Shown here piece after piece: positions 1 through 4,269 of a stretch of 9,299 nt of DNA. How positions within the stretch are numbered: the stretch's first letter is position 1; every line of letters begins with the position of its first letter. Below the pieces are notes generated by a model, which did no database searches, was not told the DNA's origin, and worked only from the letters and a program-made list of their open reading frames with translations. This DNA is from JBCCFX01 sp039029515 (GTDB lineage: Bacteria > Planctomycetota > Phycisphaerae > Phycisphaerales > SM1A02): assembly GCA_039029515.1 (NCBI GenBank), contig JBCCFX010000160.1, positions 1-9,299 of the forward strand. The letters run 5' to 3'. Made by a program: the position numbers and the translations under genes.

Positions 1-27
1 GGGTTTTGGGCGGGTTGGTTGGGCGGG
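1..27 (+). other. G-rich run, candidate G-quadruplex
   Basis: Five GGG runs lie at 1-3, 8-10, 12-14, 21-23 and 25-27, separated by loops of 4, 1, 6 and 1 bases. This satisfies the usual four-run G-quadruplex pattern. The word TTGGGCGGG occurs twice, at 6-14 and 19-27. It sits at the window edge about 325 bases upstream of rpsP, next to the palindromic repeats, so it may simply be part of the repeat cluster. No function is claimed. Confidence 0.4.
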
Positions 28-41
28 CTTTCCCCCCGCCG
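22..41. repeat. Degenerate REP-like palindrome
   Basis: The arms GGCGGG (22-27) and CCCGCC (35-40) flank a seven-base loop. Over its 20 bases it differs from the palindrome at 1979-1998 at only two adjacent positions (CC in place of AG), and these spoil the inner part of the stem. It is therefore probably a decayed copy of the same element. There is no CTAC tail. Confidence 0.45.
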
Positions 42-62
42 ATTCGTCGCGGGAGGGTCCGC

Positions 63-85
63 GGCGGGCTTAAAGCCCGCCCTAC
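63..85 (-). repeat. REP-like hairpin with GTAG flank
   Basis: GGCGGGCT (63-70) and AGCCCGCC (74-81) form a perfect 8-bp stem with a three-base loop, followed by CTAC at 82-85. Read on the minus strand this is GTAG then the hairpin, the layout of repetitive extragenic palindromes recognised by RAYT (IS200/IS605-like) transposases. Similar copies lie at 2021-2044 and 2086-2108. No transposase is encoded in the window, so such a copy would be mobilised in trans, if at all. Confidence 0.7.
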
Positions 86-120
86 AAGGTCGTCTCGCAT
101 CCCTCACGGCTTCCCCTCCG

Positions 121-197
121 AATCCCCAATCCTTTATCCCCCATGGCTCATGGCTTCCTCCCCCGAACCAGTCGCCAGTCACTAGTCGCCAGTCGCA
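121..197. repeat. Heptamer-phased repeat tract (11 units)
   Basis: Eleven consecutive 7-base blocks read AATCCCC, AATCCTT, TATCCCC, CATGGCT, CATGGCT, TCCTCCC, CCGAACC, AGTCGCC, AGTCACT, AGTCGCC, AGTCGCA. The register is unbroken although the word changes from one block family to the next. A period of seven is not a multiple of three, so this is not coding. It resembles the short tandemly repeated heptanucleotides (STRR) known from heterocystous cyanobacteria, but mixes several words in one tract. Confidence 0.7.
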
Positions 198-338
198 TCT
201 TCCGGTACACTCTTTTGCTTCCCATCATCCGTCCGTGGAAGGTGGTTCGTACGGCAGGCAATCGAAATGGCGGCATGGGTCCGCCAGCCAGCTCCCGAAT
301 CATCCGTAAGGCCGCAAGGCACTGCGACACAGACGCTT
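198..338. other. Leader region upstream of rpsP
   Basis: No gene is supported here. A small stem-loop is formed by TGGCGG (268-273) and CCGCCA (281-286) with a seven-base loop, about 65 bases before the rpsP start. A promoter for the ribosomal cluster is expected in this stretch, but I see no convincing -35/-10 pair. The rpsP Shine-Dalgarno GGAGG follows at 339-343. Confidence 0.4.
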
Positions 339-351
339 GGAGGTTTCATTC

Positions 352-618
352 ATGGTTGTCTTGCGTCTCAAGCGCTTTGGCCGTCGCCATCGTCCGTTCT
401 ATCGTCTCAACGCGATGGATCGCCGGTCACCCCGCGATGGTCGAGTCATCGAGAACCTTGGTTGGTTCGATCCGCTGGCTCCGGAAGATCGTCAGGTCAA
501 TCTCAAGCTTGATCGCTGCGATTACTGGCTCAGCGTTGGTGCCCAGCCGTCCAAGACGGTCGCCAACATGCTGAAGAAAGCCGGTTGCGATCCGAAGCCG
601 GGCAAGAAGATCAGCTGA
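352..618 (+). CDS. rpsP: 30S ribosomal protein S16
   Basis: This 88-residue protein is a component of the small ribosomal subunit, where S16 binds 16S rRNA during assembly of the 5' and central domains. The N-terminus MVVLRLKRFGRRHRPFYRL, then DGRVIENLGWFDP and the later PSKTV segment, match the S16 family over its full length; typical members have 75-90 residues. The start is the ATG at 352, which has GGAGG at 339-343 eight bases upstream. An in-frame TTG at 337 would place the Shine-Dalgarno inside the gene and is rejected. It is first in an rpsP-trmD-rplS cluster on the same strand, with a 60-base gap to trmD. The usual rimM gene is not present between them. Identification is secure. Confidence 0.97.
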   Translation: MVVLRLKRFGRRHRPFYRLNAMDRRSPRDGRVIENLGWFDPLAPEDRQVNLKLDRCDYWLSVGAQPSKTVANMLKKAGCDPKPGKKIS

Positions 619-623
619 AAGCC

Positions 624-651
624 GTGAGCTGTGAGCGATGGGCTGTGAGCC
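624..651. repeat. Heptamer-phased tract between rpsP and trmD
   Basis: Four in-register 7-base units, GTGAGCT, GTGAGCG, ATGGGCT and GTGAGCC, begin six bases after the rpsP stop codon. They fill about half of the short rpsP-trmD gap, the place where rimM usually sits. The words differ from those of the other tracts in the window, but the period is the same. Confidence 0.65.
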
Positions 652-678
652 AGAGCACACGGTCCCCGGTGAACGCTC

Positions 679-1386
679 ATGCGTATTGATATTTGCACCC
701 TGTTTCCGGCCATGTTTCCCGCGATGTTGGAGGCCAGCATCGTGGGACGAGCCGCGGCCGCCGGTCTTTGTGAGTTTCATACCCACGACATCCGGTGCTT
801 CGCCGACAACAAGCACGCCAAAGTGGATGATCGTCCCTTTGGCGGCGGGCCGGGCATGGTGATGATGTGTCAGCCTCTGCACGACTGCGTGCAGGCGGTT
901 GAACGACAAGACACTCGAGTCGCCCGTCGCGTCCTCCTCACCCCGCAGGGTGAACGACTCACGCAGGAACGCGTGACGCAACTGGCGACCCACGACCGGC
1001 TTCTTCTGATCGCCGGCCACTACGAGGGCATCGACGAGCGCGTCATTGACGAGCTTCAGCCCCTCGAAGTGAGTGTCGGAGATTTCGTGGTCAGTGGCGG
1101 CGAAGTGCCCGCGATGCTGCTGATCGATGCCGTGGTGCGATTGCTCCCCGGTGCACTCGGGCACGAGGATTCGGCGGCGGAGGATTCCTTCGCCCCTCGC
1201 GGACCTTCAGGCGAACCGCTGCTTGACTGTCCGCACTACACCCGGCCGCGGGTCTGGAAGGACCGACCCGTGCCCGACGTGCTGCTCAGCGGCGACCATG
1301 GGGCCGTCGATGCGTGGCGCATGGAGCAGATGCTGGCTCGGACGACAGCGCGTCGCCCGGACCTGCTCGACAACCGCGACCCCTGA
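679..1386 (+). CDS. trmD: tRNA (guanine-N1-)-methyltransferase TrmD
   Basis: This 235-residue SPOUT-class enzyme transfers a methyl group from S-adenosylmethionine to G37 of tRNAs with G at position 36, which prevents +1 frameshifting. Family motifs are visible in order: DDRPFGGGPGMVM (50-62), GHYEGIDERV (113-122) and SVGDFVVSGGEVPAM (132-146) of the trefoil-knot cofactor site, R154, the EDSF segment containing D169, and LLDCPHYTRP (181-190). R154 and D169 fall at the same numbers as the catalytic residues of the E. coli enzyme. The ATG at 679 follows a modest GGTGAA at 668-673, and the MRIDICTLFP start fits the family. Length is normal (about 230-255). It sits between rpsP and rplS, as in most bacteria. 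Identification is secure. Confidence 0.97.
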   Translation: MRIDICTLFPAMFPAMLEASIVGRAAAAGLCEFHTHDIRCFADNKHAKVDDRPFGGGPGMVMMCQPLHDCVQAVERQDTRVARRVLLTPQGERLTQERVTQLATHDRLLLIAGHYEGIDERVIDELQPLEVSVGDFVVSGGEVPAMLLIDAVVRLLPGALGHEDSAAEDSFAPRGPSGEPLLDCPHYTRPRVWKDRPVPDVLLSGDHGAVDAWRMEQMLARTTARRPDLLDNRDP

Positions 1387-1415
1387 GGCATTGCTCCCCC
1401 TCAAGTCGCACGTGC

Positions 1416-1468
1416 CGTTGCGTCCGCCGATGCGGACAACGCGAGCCAAATCGGGATGCTGTATCCCG
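1416..1468 (+). promoter_or_regulatory. Tandem hairpins in rplS leader
   Basis: Two stem-loops lie in the 97-base trmD-rplS gap. The first pairs GTCCGC (1422-1427) with GCGGAC (1432-1437) around a CGAT loop and is extended by CGTT (1416-1419) with AACG (1438-1441) across a two-base bulge. The second pairs CGGGAT (1452-1457) with ATCCCG (1463-1468) and ends two bases before the Shine-Dalgarno AAGGAG at 1471. The position suits a translational control element; L19 leader RNAs are known in low-GC Gram-positive bacteria. No homology to those leaders is claimed. Confidence 0.4.
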
Positions 1469-1483
1469 CGAAGGAGATGACCG

Positions 1484-1867
1484 ATGGGTCTGAACATGAC
1501 TGATACGCTCGAAGGCGTTGTCGCCGAGCAACTGAAGCCGGAAGGCGAATACCCGTACTTCTCAGTTGGTGACACGCTGAATGTGAGCGTCCGCATCATC
1601 GAAGGCGACAAGGAACGCATCCAGGTCTTCCAGGGTGTGCTGATCGCCGAGAAGGGTCGCGGCATCAACAAGATGATCACCGTGCGCCGCATCGTGGCGA
1701 ACGAAGGCGTGGAGCGCGTGTTCCCGATGCACTCGCCACGTATCGCCGGCATCGAAGTCGTGCGTCGCGGCGATGCTCGTCGTGCGAAGCTGTACTACCT
1801 GCGCGACCGCGTCGGTAAGGCACGTCGTCTGCGCGATCAGCGTCGCGGCCTGAAGCACGCGAAGTAA
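1484..1867 (+). CDS. rplS: 50S ribosomal protein L19
   Basis: This 127-residue large-subunit protein sits near the 30S interface. The family pattern is clear over the whole length: FSVGDTLNVSVRIIEGDKER (about 26-45), IQVFQGVLIA, TVRRI, GVERVFP, HSPRIAGIEVVRRGDARRAKLYYLRD and the basic C-terminus. The ATG at 1484 has the strong Shine-Dalgarno AAGGAG (1471-1476) seven bases upstream. The ATG at 1496 is possible but less well spaced. It is the last gene of the ribosomal cluster and is followed by a heptamer tract and then an intrinsic terminator. Regulation may involve the paired hairpins just upstream. Identification is secure. Confidence 0.97.
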   Translation: MGLNMTDTLEGVVAEQLKPEGEYPYFSVGDTLNVSVRIIEGDKERIQVFQGVLIAEKGRGINKMITVRRIVANEGVERVFPMHSPRIAGIEVVRRGDARRAKLYYLRDRVGKARRLRDQRRGLKHAK

Positions 1868-1873
1868 GAGTTG

Positions 1874-1908
1874 TTGGCTCTTGGCTGTTGGCTTTTGGCT
1901 TTTGGCAA
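1874..1908. repeat. TTGGCTN heptamer tract after rplS
   Basis: Five consecutive 7-base units, TTGGCTC, TTGGCTG, TTGGCTT, TTGGCTT and TTGGCAA, begin six bases after the rplS stop and end 14 bases before the terminator stem. This is the most regular of the heptamer tracts and it lies within the transcribed 3' untranslated region. Confidence 0.8.
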
Positions 1909-1922
1909 GAAGAACCCATGAG

Positions 1923-1949
1923 ACGAGTCGCTTCGGCGGCTCGTTTTTT
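1923..1949 (+). terminator. Intrinsic terminator of the rpsP-trmD-rplS cluster
   Basis: ACGAGTCGC (1923-1931) pairs over nine positions, with one G-T wobble, with GCGGCTCGT (1936-1944) around a TTCG tetraloop closed by C-G. A run of six T residues (1944-1949) follows directly. The stable tetraloop plus the T-tract make a textbook Rho-independent terminator. On the minus strand there is no T-tract, so it acts in one direction only. Confidence 0.9.
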
Positions 1950-1952
1950 GTT

Positions 1953-1966
1953 GGGCTGTGGGCTGT
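1953..1966. repeat. GGGCTGT heptamer pair
   Basis: GGGCTGT occurs twice in direct succession, immediately after the terminator T-tract. It is short on its own and is listed because it keeps the 7-base period of the neighbouring tracts and shares the GGCT core with several of them. Confidence 0.5.
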
Positions 1967-1975
1967 GCGAAATCG

Positions 1976-2000
1976 CACGGCGGGCTTTCAGCCCGCCGTG
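1976..2000. repeat. Long perfect palindrome, REP-like
   Basis: CACGGCGGGCT (1976-1986) and AGCCCGCCGTG (1990-2000) form an 11-bp perfect stem around a TTC loop. The core matches the other GGCGGGCT palindromes, but this copy lacks the CTAC tail and has a longer stem. It lies between the rplS terminator and the convergent STAS gene, where it could also stop transcription from either side. Confidence 0.65.
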
Positions 2001-2020
2001 ACGCTTGATCAATGTCCGAT

Positions 2021-2044
2021 GGCGGCTTTGTAAAGCCGCCCTAC
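2021..2044 (-). repeat. REP-like hairpin with GTAG flank
   Basis: GGCGGCTTT (2021-2029) and AAAGCCGCC (2032-2040) form a perfect inverted repeat, followed by CTAC (2041-2044). On the minus strand this reads GTAG then the hairpin. It is one G shorter in the G-run than the copies at 63-85 and 2086-2108, so it is a variant of the same family. Confidence 0.7.
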
Positions 2045-2085
2045 ACAAACGCATTGCGAACTGGAGCGCCAGCGCGCACAGAAAA

Positions 2086-2108
2086 GGCGGGCTGAACGCC
2101 CGCCCTAC
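2086..2108 (-). repeat. REP-like hairpin with GTAG flank
   Basis: GGCGGGC (2086-2092) and GCCCGCC (2098-2104) pair around a five-base loop, followed by CTAC (2105-2108). It has the same orientation as the copies at 63-85 and 2021-2044. With the palindrome at 1976-2000 it forms a cluster of three hairpins in 133 bases between convergent genes. Confidence 0.7.
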
Positions 2109-2116
2109 TTCGGATA

Positions 2117-2137
2117 ACTGTAAACGGACAACGGACG
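2117..2137. repeat. Heptamer-phased tract before the STAS stop
   Basis: Three in-register units, ACTGTAA, ACGGACA and ACGGACG, end six bases from the stop codon of the minus-strand STAS gene. They share the period, not the words, of the other heptamer tracts. Confidence 0.5.
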
Positions 2138-2143
2138 ACGCTC

Positions 2144-2611
2144 TTATCCTGCCTCGCGCTGGCTCTTGCCTTCCACCGCGTCGATCGCCGTCGTGACATC
2201 CCGACAGATCGGGAACACACGATCAAGACGCGTCAGGCGGAAGACGTACTGCACTGCATTGTGCGGGTTGGCGAGCGCGATCTTGCCGCCCGTCGCGGAC
2301 ATGCGGTTGAGCGCCTCGACGAGGCAACCCAGGCATGTCGTGTCCATGTACTGGACGTTCTGGATGTCGAGCACGAAGTGCGAAGCACCGGACTGAATGA
2401 GATCATCCAGCAGTGATGCCAGCGAATCCGCGCCATCGTCCAGCGTGAGTTCGGTGATGGTCATCGTCGCGACGGCGACAGCGCCGACCATCTCGAGGTC
2501 GGCAATCGGATTACTCCAGTCACGGAACGCGAGAGCATCGTCGTTCTCGGACTGTGGCTGATCCTGTGGTACAGGATCGCCGCCAAAGAATTGTCGCATG
2601 AAGTTCCGCAT
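2144..2611 (-). CDS. STAS-domain anti-sigma-factor antagonist
   Basis: This 155-residue cytoplasmic protein contains a single STAS domain (about 36-148), as in SpoIIAA/RsbV. Such proteins free a sigma factor by binding its anti-sigma kinase when unphosphorylated. The diagnostic loop after the strand HFVLDIQNVQYM is DTTCLGCLVEAL (90-101). Family members have D-S/T-S/T followed by GLG, so T92 (or T91) is the likely phosphorylation site. C93 replaces the usual Gly and creates a CxxC with C96. The N-terminal 35 residues are polar and probably unstructured. The ATG at 2609-2611 has GGAG (minus strand, 2621-2624) nine bases upstream; ATG at 2597-2599 is a possible shorter start. No partner kinase, phosphatase or sigma factor is in the window, so the pathway is unknown. 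The gene converges on rplS across the repeat cluster. Confidence 0.85.
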   Translation of the reverse strand: MRNFMRQFFGGDPVPQDQPQSENDDALAFRDWSNPIADLEMVGAVAVATMTITELTLDDGADSLASLLDDLIQSGASHFVLDIQNVQYMDTTCLGCLVEALNRMSATGGKIALANPHNAVQYVFRLTRLDRVFPICRDVTTAIDAVEGKSQREAG

Positions 2612-2710
2612 CCGCTCACTCTCCAGTCACACCACTTCACTCATCGCATCCGTGGCGGGGTACAGCAAGGGCAGATAGGGAAGACAGCGAAATTCGGGTG
2701 GAACTGCGCC

Positions 2711-2730
2711 GTCCGGGGTATTCCCCCGAC
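2711..2730 (-). terminator. Hairpin just after the small unknown gene
   Basis: GTCCGGGG (2711-2718) and CCCCCGAC (2723-2730) pair at seven of eight positions around a TATT loop. The hairpin starts nine bases beyond the stop of the minus-strand gene at 2740-3063. No T-tract follows on the minus strand, so it is a weak terminator candidate or an mRNA-stabilising 3' hairpin. Confidence 0.35.
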
Positions 2731-2739
2731 ATGGCCGTA

Positions 2740-3063
2740 TCAGCTTGCGCGCGACCGATAAGACTGGTCGTCCATCGGGTTGACGTTGTTTGTGAACGCG
2801 CTGGGACGCTTCGGACGTGCCTTCATCCGCTGTGCCGGGTGAATCAACTCATCGTCCGCTCGCGGCGATGGAGATGATGCTCCGATCAACGGTTCATCCG
2901 CAGACACCGGCGTCGTGGCTGGCGTGGGCGCGGGGGTCGACGCCTCAGGCGTCACAGGCATGTCTGTGTCGTTCAAACGTTCACGTCGCGCAGAGTCGAT
3001 CGATCGCTCCATCGCTTCGAGGATCGGCCGGACTCGTTTGACAGTGTGGTCGTTGGTTTCCAT
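2740..3063 (-). CDS. Small unknown protein with Pro/Ala/Thr linker
   Basis: I do not recognise this 107-residue protein. It starts with a charged, probably helical segment (about 1-33, METNDHTVKRVRPILEAMER and on), passes through a Pro/Ala/Thr-rich linker (about 38-68) and ends in a basic, polar tail containing MKARPKRP. There is no signal peptide or membrane segment. The ATG at 3061-3063 is chosen because AAGGAG (minus strand, 3072-3077) lies eight bases upstream; a GTG at 3070-3072 would overlap that site. The linker contains ASTPAPTPATTP, nearly identical to ASKPAPTPTTTP in the SWIM protein encoded just upstream. It follows that gene on the same strand after 180 bases and precedes the STAS gene. 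A role with the SNF2-SWIM pair is possible but unproven. Confidence 0.6.
   Translation of the reverse strand: METNDHTVKRVRPILEAMERSIDSARRERLNDTDMPVTPEASTPAPTPATTPVSADEPLIGASSPSPRADDELIHPAQRMKARPKRPSAFTNNVNPMDDQSYRSRAS
2907..2944 (-). repeat. 38-base linker repeat, copy 1
   Basis: This segment is identical at 32 of 38 positions to 4194-4231, in the same orientation and the same reading frame. It encodes ASTPAPTPATTP in the small unknown protein. It could be a duplicated linker or convergence of a low-complexity Pro/Ala/Thr stretch. Confidence 0.6.
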
Positions 3064-3071
3064 GGAACGCA

Positions 3072-3077
3072 CTCCTT
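3072..3077 (-). promoter_or_regulatory. Shine-Dalgarno fixing the start at 3063
   Basis: The plus strand reads CTCCTT, which is AAGGAG on the minus strand. It lies eight bases before the ATG at 3061-3063. It overlaps the alternative GTG at 3070-3072 and so decides in favour of the shorter protein. Confidence 0.75.
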
Positions 3078-3193
3078 CACGACGTCCTGTATCGGCTGCG
3101 CAAAGCCGCCAGTTCGTTCAGGCATGGCCCATAGGTCGTTTCCGTGACAGGACGTGCCGGCATAACCGGAACGCGCGCACCAGGCCGCCGACA

Positions 3194-3211
3194 TGTGGTG
3201 CTGACACCACA
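3194..3211 (-). terminator. Hairpin downstream of the SWIM gene
   Basis: TGTGGTG (3194-3200) and CACCACA (3205-3211) form a perfect 7-bp stem with a four-base loop. It starts about 32 bases beyond the SWIM stop codon on the minus strand. It lacks a T-tract, so termination here is uncertain. The rest of the 180-base gap (3064-3243) shows no gene and should hold any separate promoter for the small downstream gene. Confidence 0.3.
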
Positions 3212-3243
3212 CGGTCGTGTTGCGTTCGGGCGTCATCGCGCGG

Positions 3244-4269
3244 TTATTCGGTCGTTCCGTTGCCGTTCCCGTTGCCGTCAGACACACGGTCCTGCATCTG
3301 GGCAGCCTGTTCCGCGACCGCGTCATAGATGCTCGCGAGCAATCCGACCAGCGGGAACCGCCCTTTCATGGGCGATGGACCAAGACGACGCAGCAGCGCA
3401 TGGTCCGCATACGTCACCGGCTCGGTCTTATCCACCTGCTGCACACGCGGGCCGGGACGCCAGAACTCGTCGATGCACAACTCCAACGGTGTCGGCGTGT
3501 CCTGCGTTTCGGGAATGAATGGCTCGGCGTGCGCGGACGCCACGCCGTGCGTGCGAATCGTACGTGCACGTCGAATGCGATCGATCAGCACCGATGCCGC
3601 CAGGCCACGCATCGTGAAGAGCAGCAACGGATCGGCATTCAGGCGCTCGGCCATCAACAGGGCGATCGTCGCGCCATGCTTACATGGTGCGCCGGTCTGC
3701 CCCACCGCGCATGTGCACGTGACCTGAATCGTCTCATGCGGCAGCAGACGGACGTTCGCTTCCGCGGCGATCGACGTCAGGATCTCCGCCGCCGGGAGTT
3801 CCTCTGAGAAGAGCTGCGCGGAGACCATGCCGTTGGCGGCCATGGTCGCGATGAACTCTTCCCACTGGGTGGCGTTCAGCGGTTCGAAATCGAGATGCAC
3901 GTCGTACGGCGTGGCTTTGCGACCCTGCACCTGCGCCGTGACGTAACCAGCCTGAATGTCGAGACTGCGCGTCTGTCCGAGGCGACCATATTCAAAGGCT
4001 TCAACGCGCGTCGCCGCGTCCCATGTGCGGTTGACCCGGGCGAGCCACTCTTCGACGATCCAGTTCTTCGCGGGAACTTCTTCACGGGAGCGCACGCGAA
4101 TGCCATGACGCACCTTACGCGGACCTTCGGGGCGCTGCGGCACGTTTCGCGCTGGCGCAGACTTCGAGGCCGGCGTGGGTGCCGATGCGGCCGCCGGTGT
4201 CGTGGTCGGCGTGGGTGCGGGCTTCGACGCCGCCGGCGGAGCAGCAGGATCGCTCGGACGAGTGGTCAC
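3244..4269 (-). CDS. SWIM zinc-finger protein, SNF2 partner
   Basis: This 341-residue cytoplasmic protein has a SWIM zinc finger, CxCx8CxH, made by C185, C187, C196 and H198 (VTCTCAVGQTGAPCKHGA). SWIM fingers are thought to mediate nucleic-acid or protein contacts. Residues 1-50 are a Pro/Ala/Thr-rich flexible tail. The segment around 68-165 (WIVEEWLARV, FEYGRLGQTRSLDI, YVTAQVQG, PYDVHL) and the stretch after the finger (LNADPLLLFTMRGL) have the layout I recall for SWIM proteins encoded beside SNF2 helicases. The C-terminus ends in a GNGNGNG repeat. The start is GTG at 4267-4269, overlapping the SNF2 stop as GTGA, with GGAG eight bases upstream, so translation is probably coupled. The substrate and pathway are unknown. 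It is expected to work with the SNF2 protein, perhaps directing it to its DNA target; that part is inference. Confidence 0.85.
   Translation of the reverse strand: MTTRPSDPAAPPAASKPAPTPTTTPAAASAPTPASKSAPARNVPQRPEGPRKVRHGIRVRSREEVPAKNWIVEEWLARVNRTWDAATRVEAFEYGRLGQTRSLDIQAGYVTAQVQGRKATPYDVHLDFEPLNATQWEEFIATMAANGMVSAQLFSEELPAAEILTSIAAEANVRLLPHETIQVTCTCAVGQTGAPCKHGATIALLMAERLNADPLLLFTMRGLAASVLIDRIRRARTIRTHGVASAHAEPFIPETQDTPTPLELCIDEFWRPGPRVQQVDKTEPVTYADHALLRRLGPSPMKGRFPLVGLLASIYDAVAEQAAQMQDRVSDGNGNGNGTTE
4194..4231 (-). repeat. 38-base linker repeat, copy 2
   Basis: Partner of 2907-2944 (32 of 38 identical, same orientation and frame). It encodes ASKPAPTPTTTP in the N-terminal tail of the SWIM protein. 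Confidence 0.6.
4266..4269 (-). promoter_or_regulatory. GTGA stop-start overlap coupling SNF2 and SWIM
   Basis: On the minus strand GTGA contains the GTG start of the SWIM gene and the TGA stop of the SNF2 gene. Such four-base overlaps usually mean translational coupling, with ribosomes reinitiating. That supports fixed-ratio production of two cooperating proteins. Confidence 0.8.

Noticed and set aside
19..309. 96-codon plus-strand frame upstream of rpsP
   Set aside because: It runs through the palindromes and the heptamer tract; a 7-base repeat cannot keep a coding frame and the product looks random.
427..1164. 245-codon minus-strand frame opposite rpsP and trmD
   Set aside because: It is antisense to two certain genes; the His/Arg-rich translation has no recognisable domain and no supporting ribosome binding site.
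1976..2108. Hairpin cluster as a CRISPR array
   Set aside because: The units are palindromes with unequal spacing and variable stems; there is no constant repeat-spacer alternation and no cas gene in the window.
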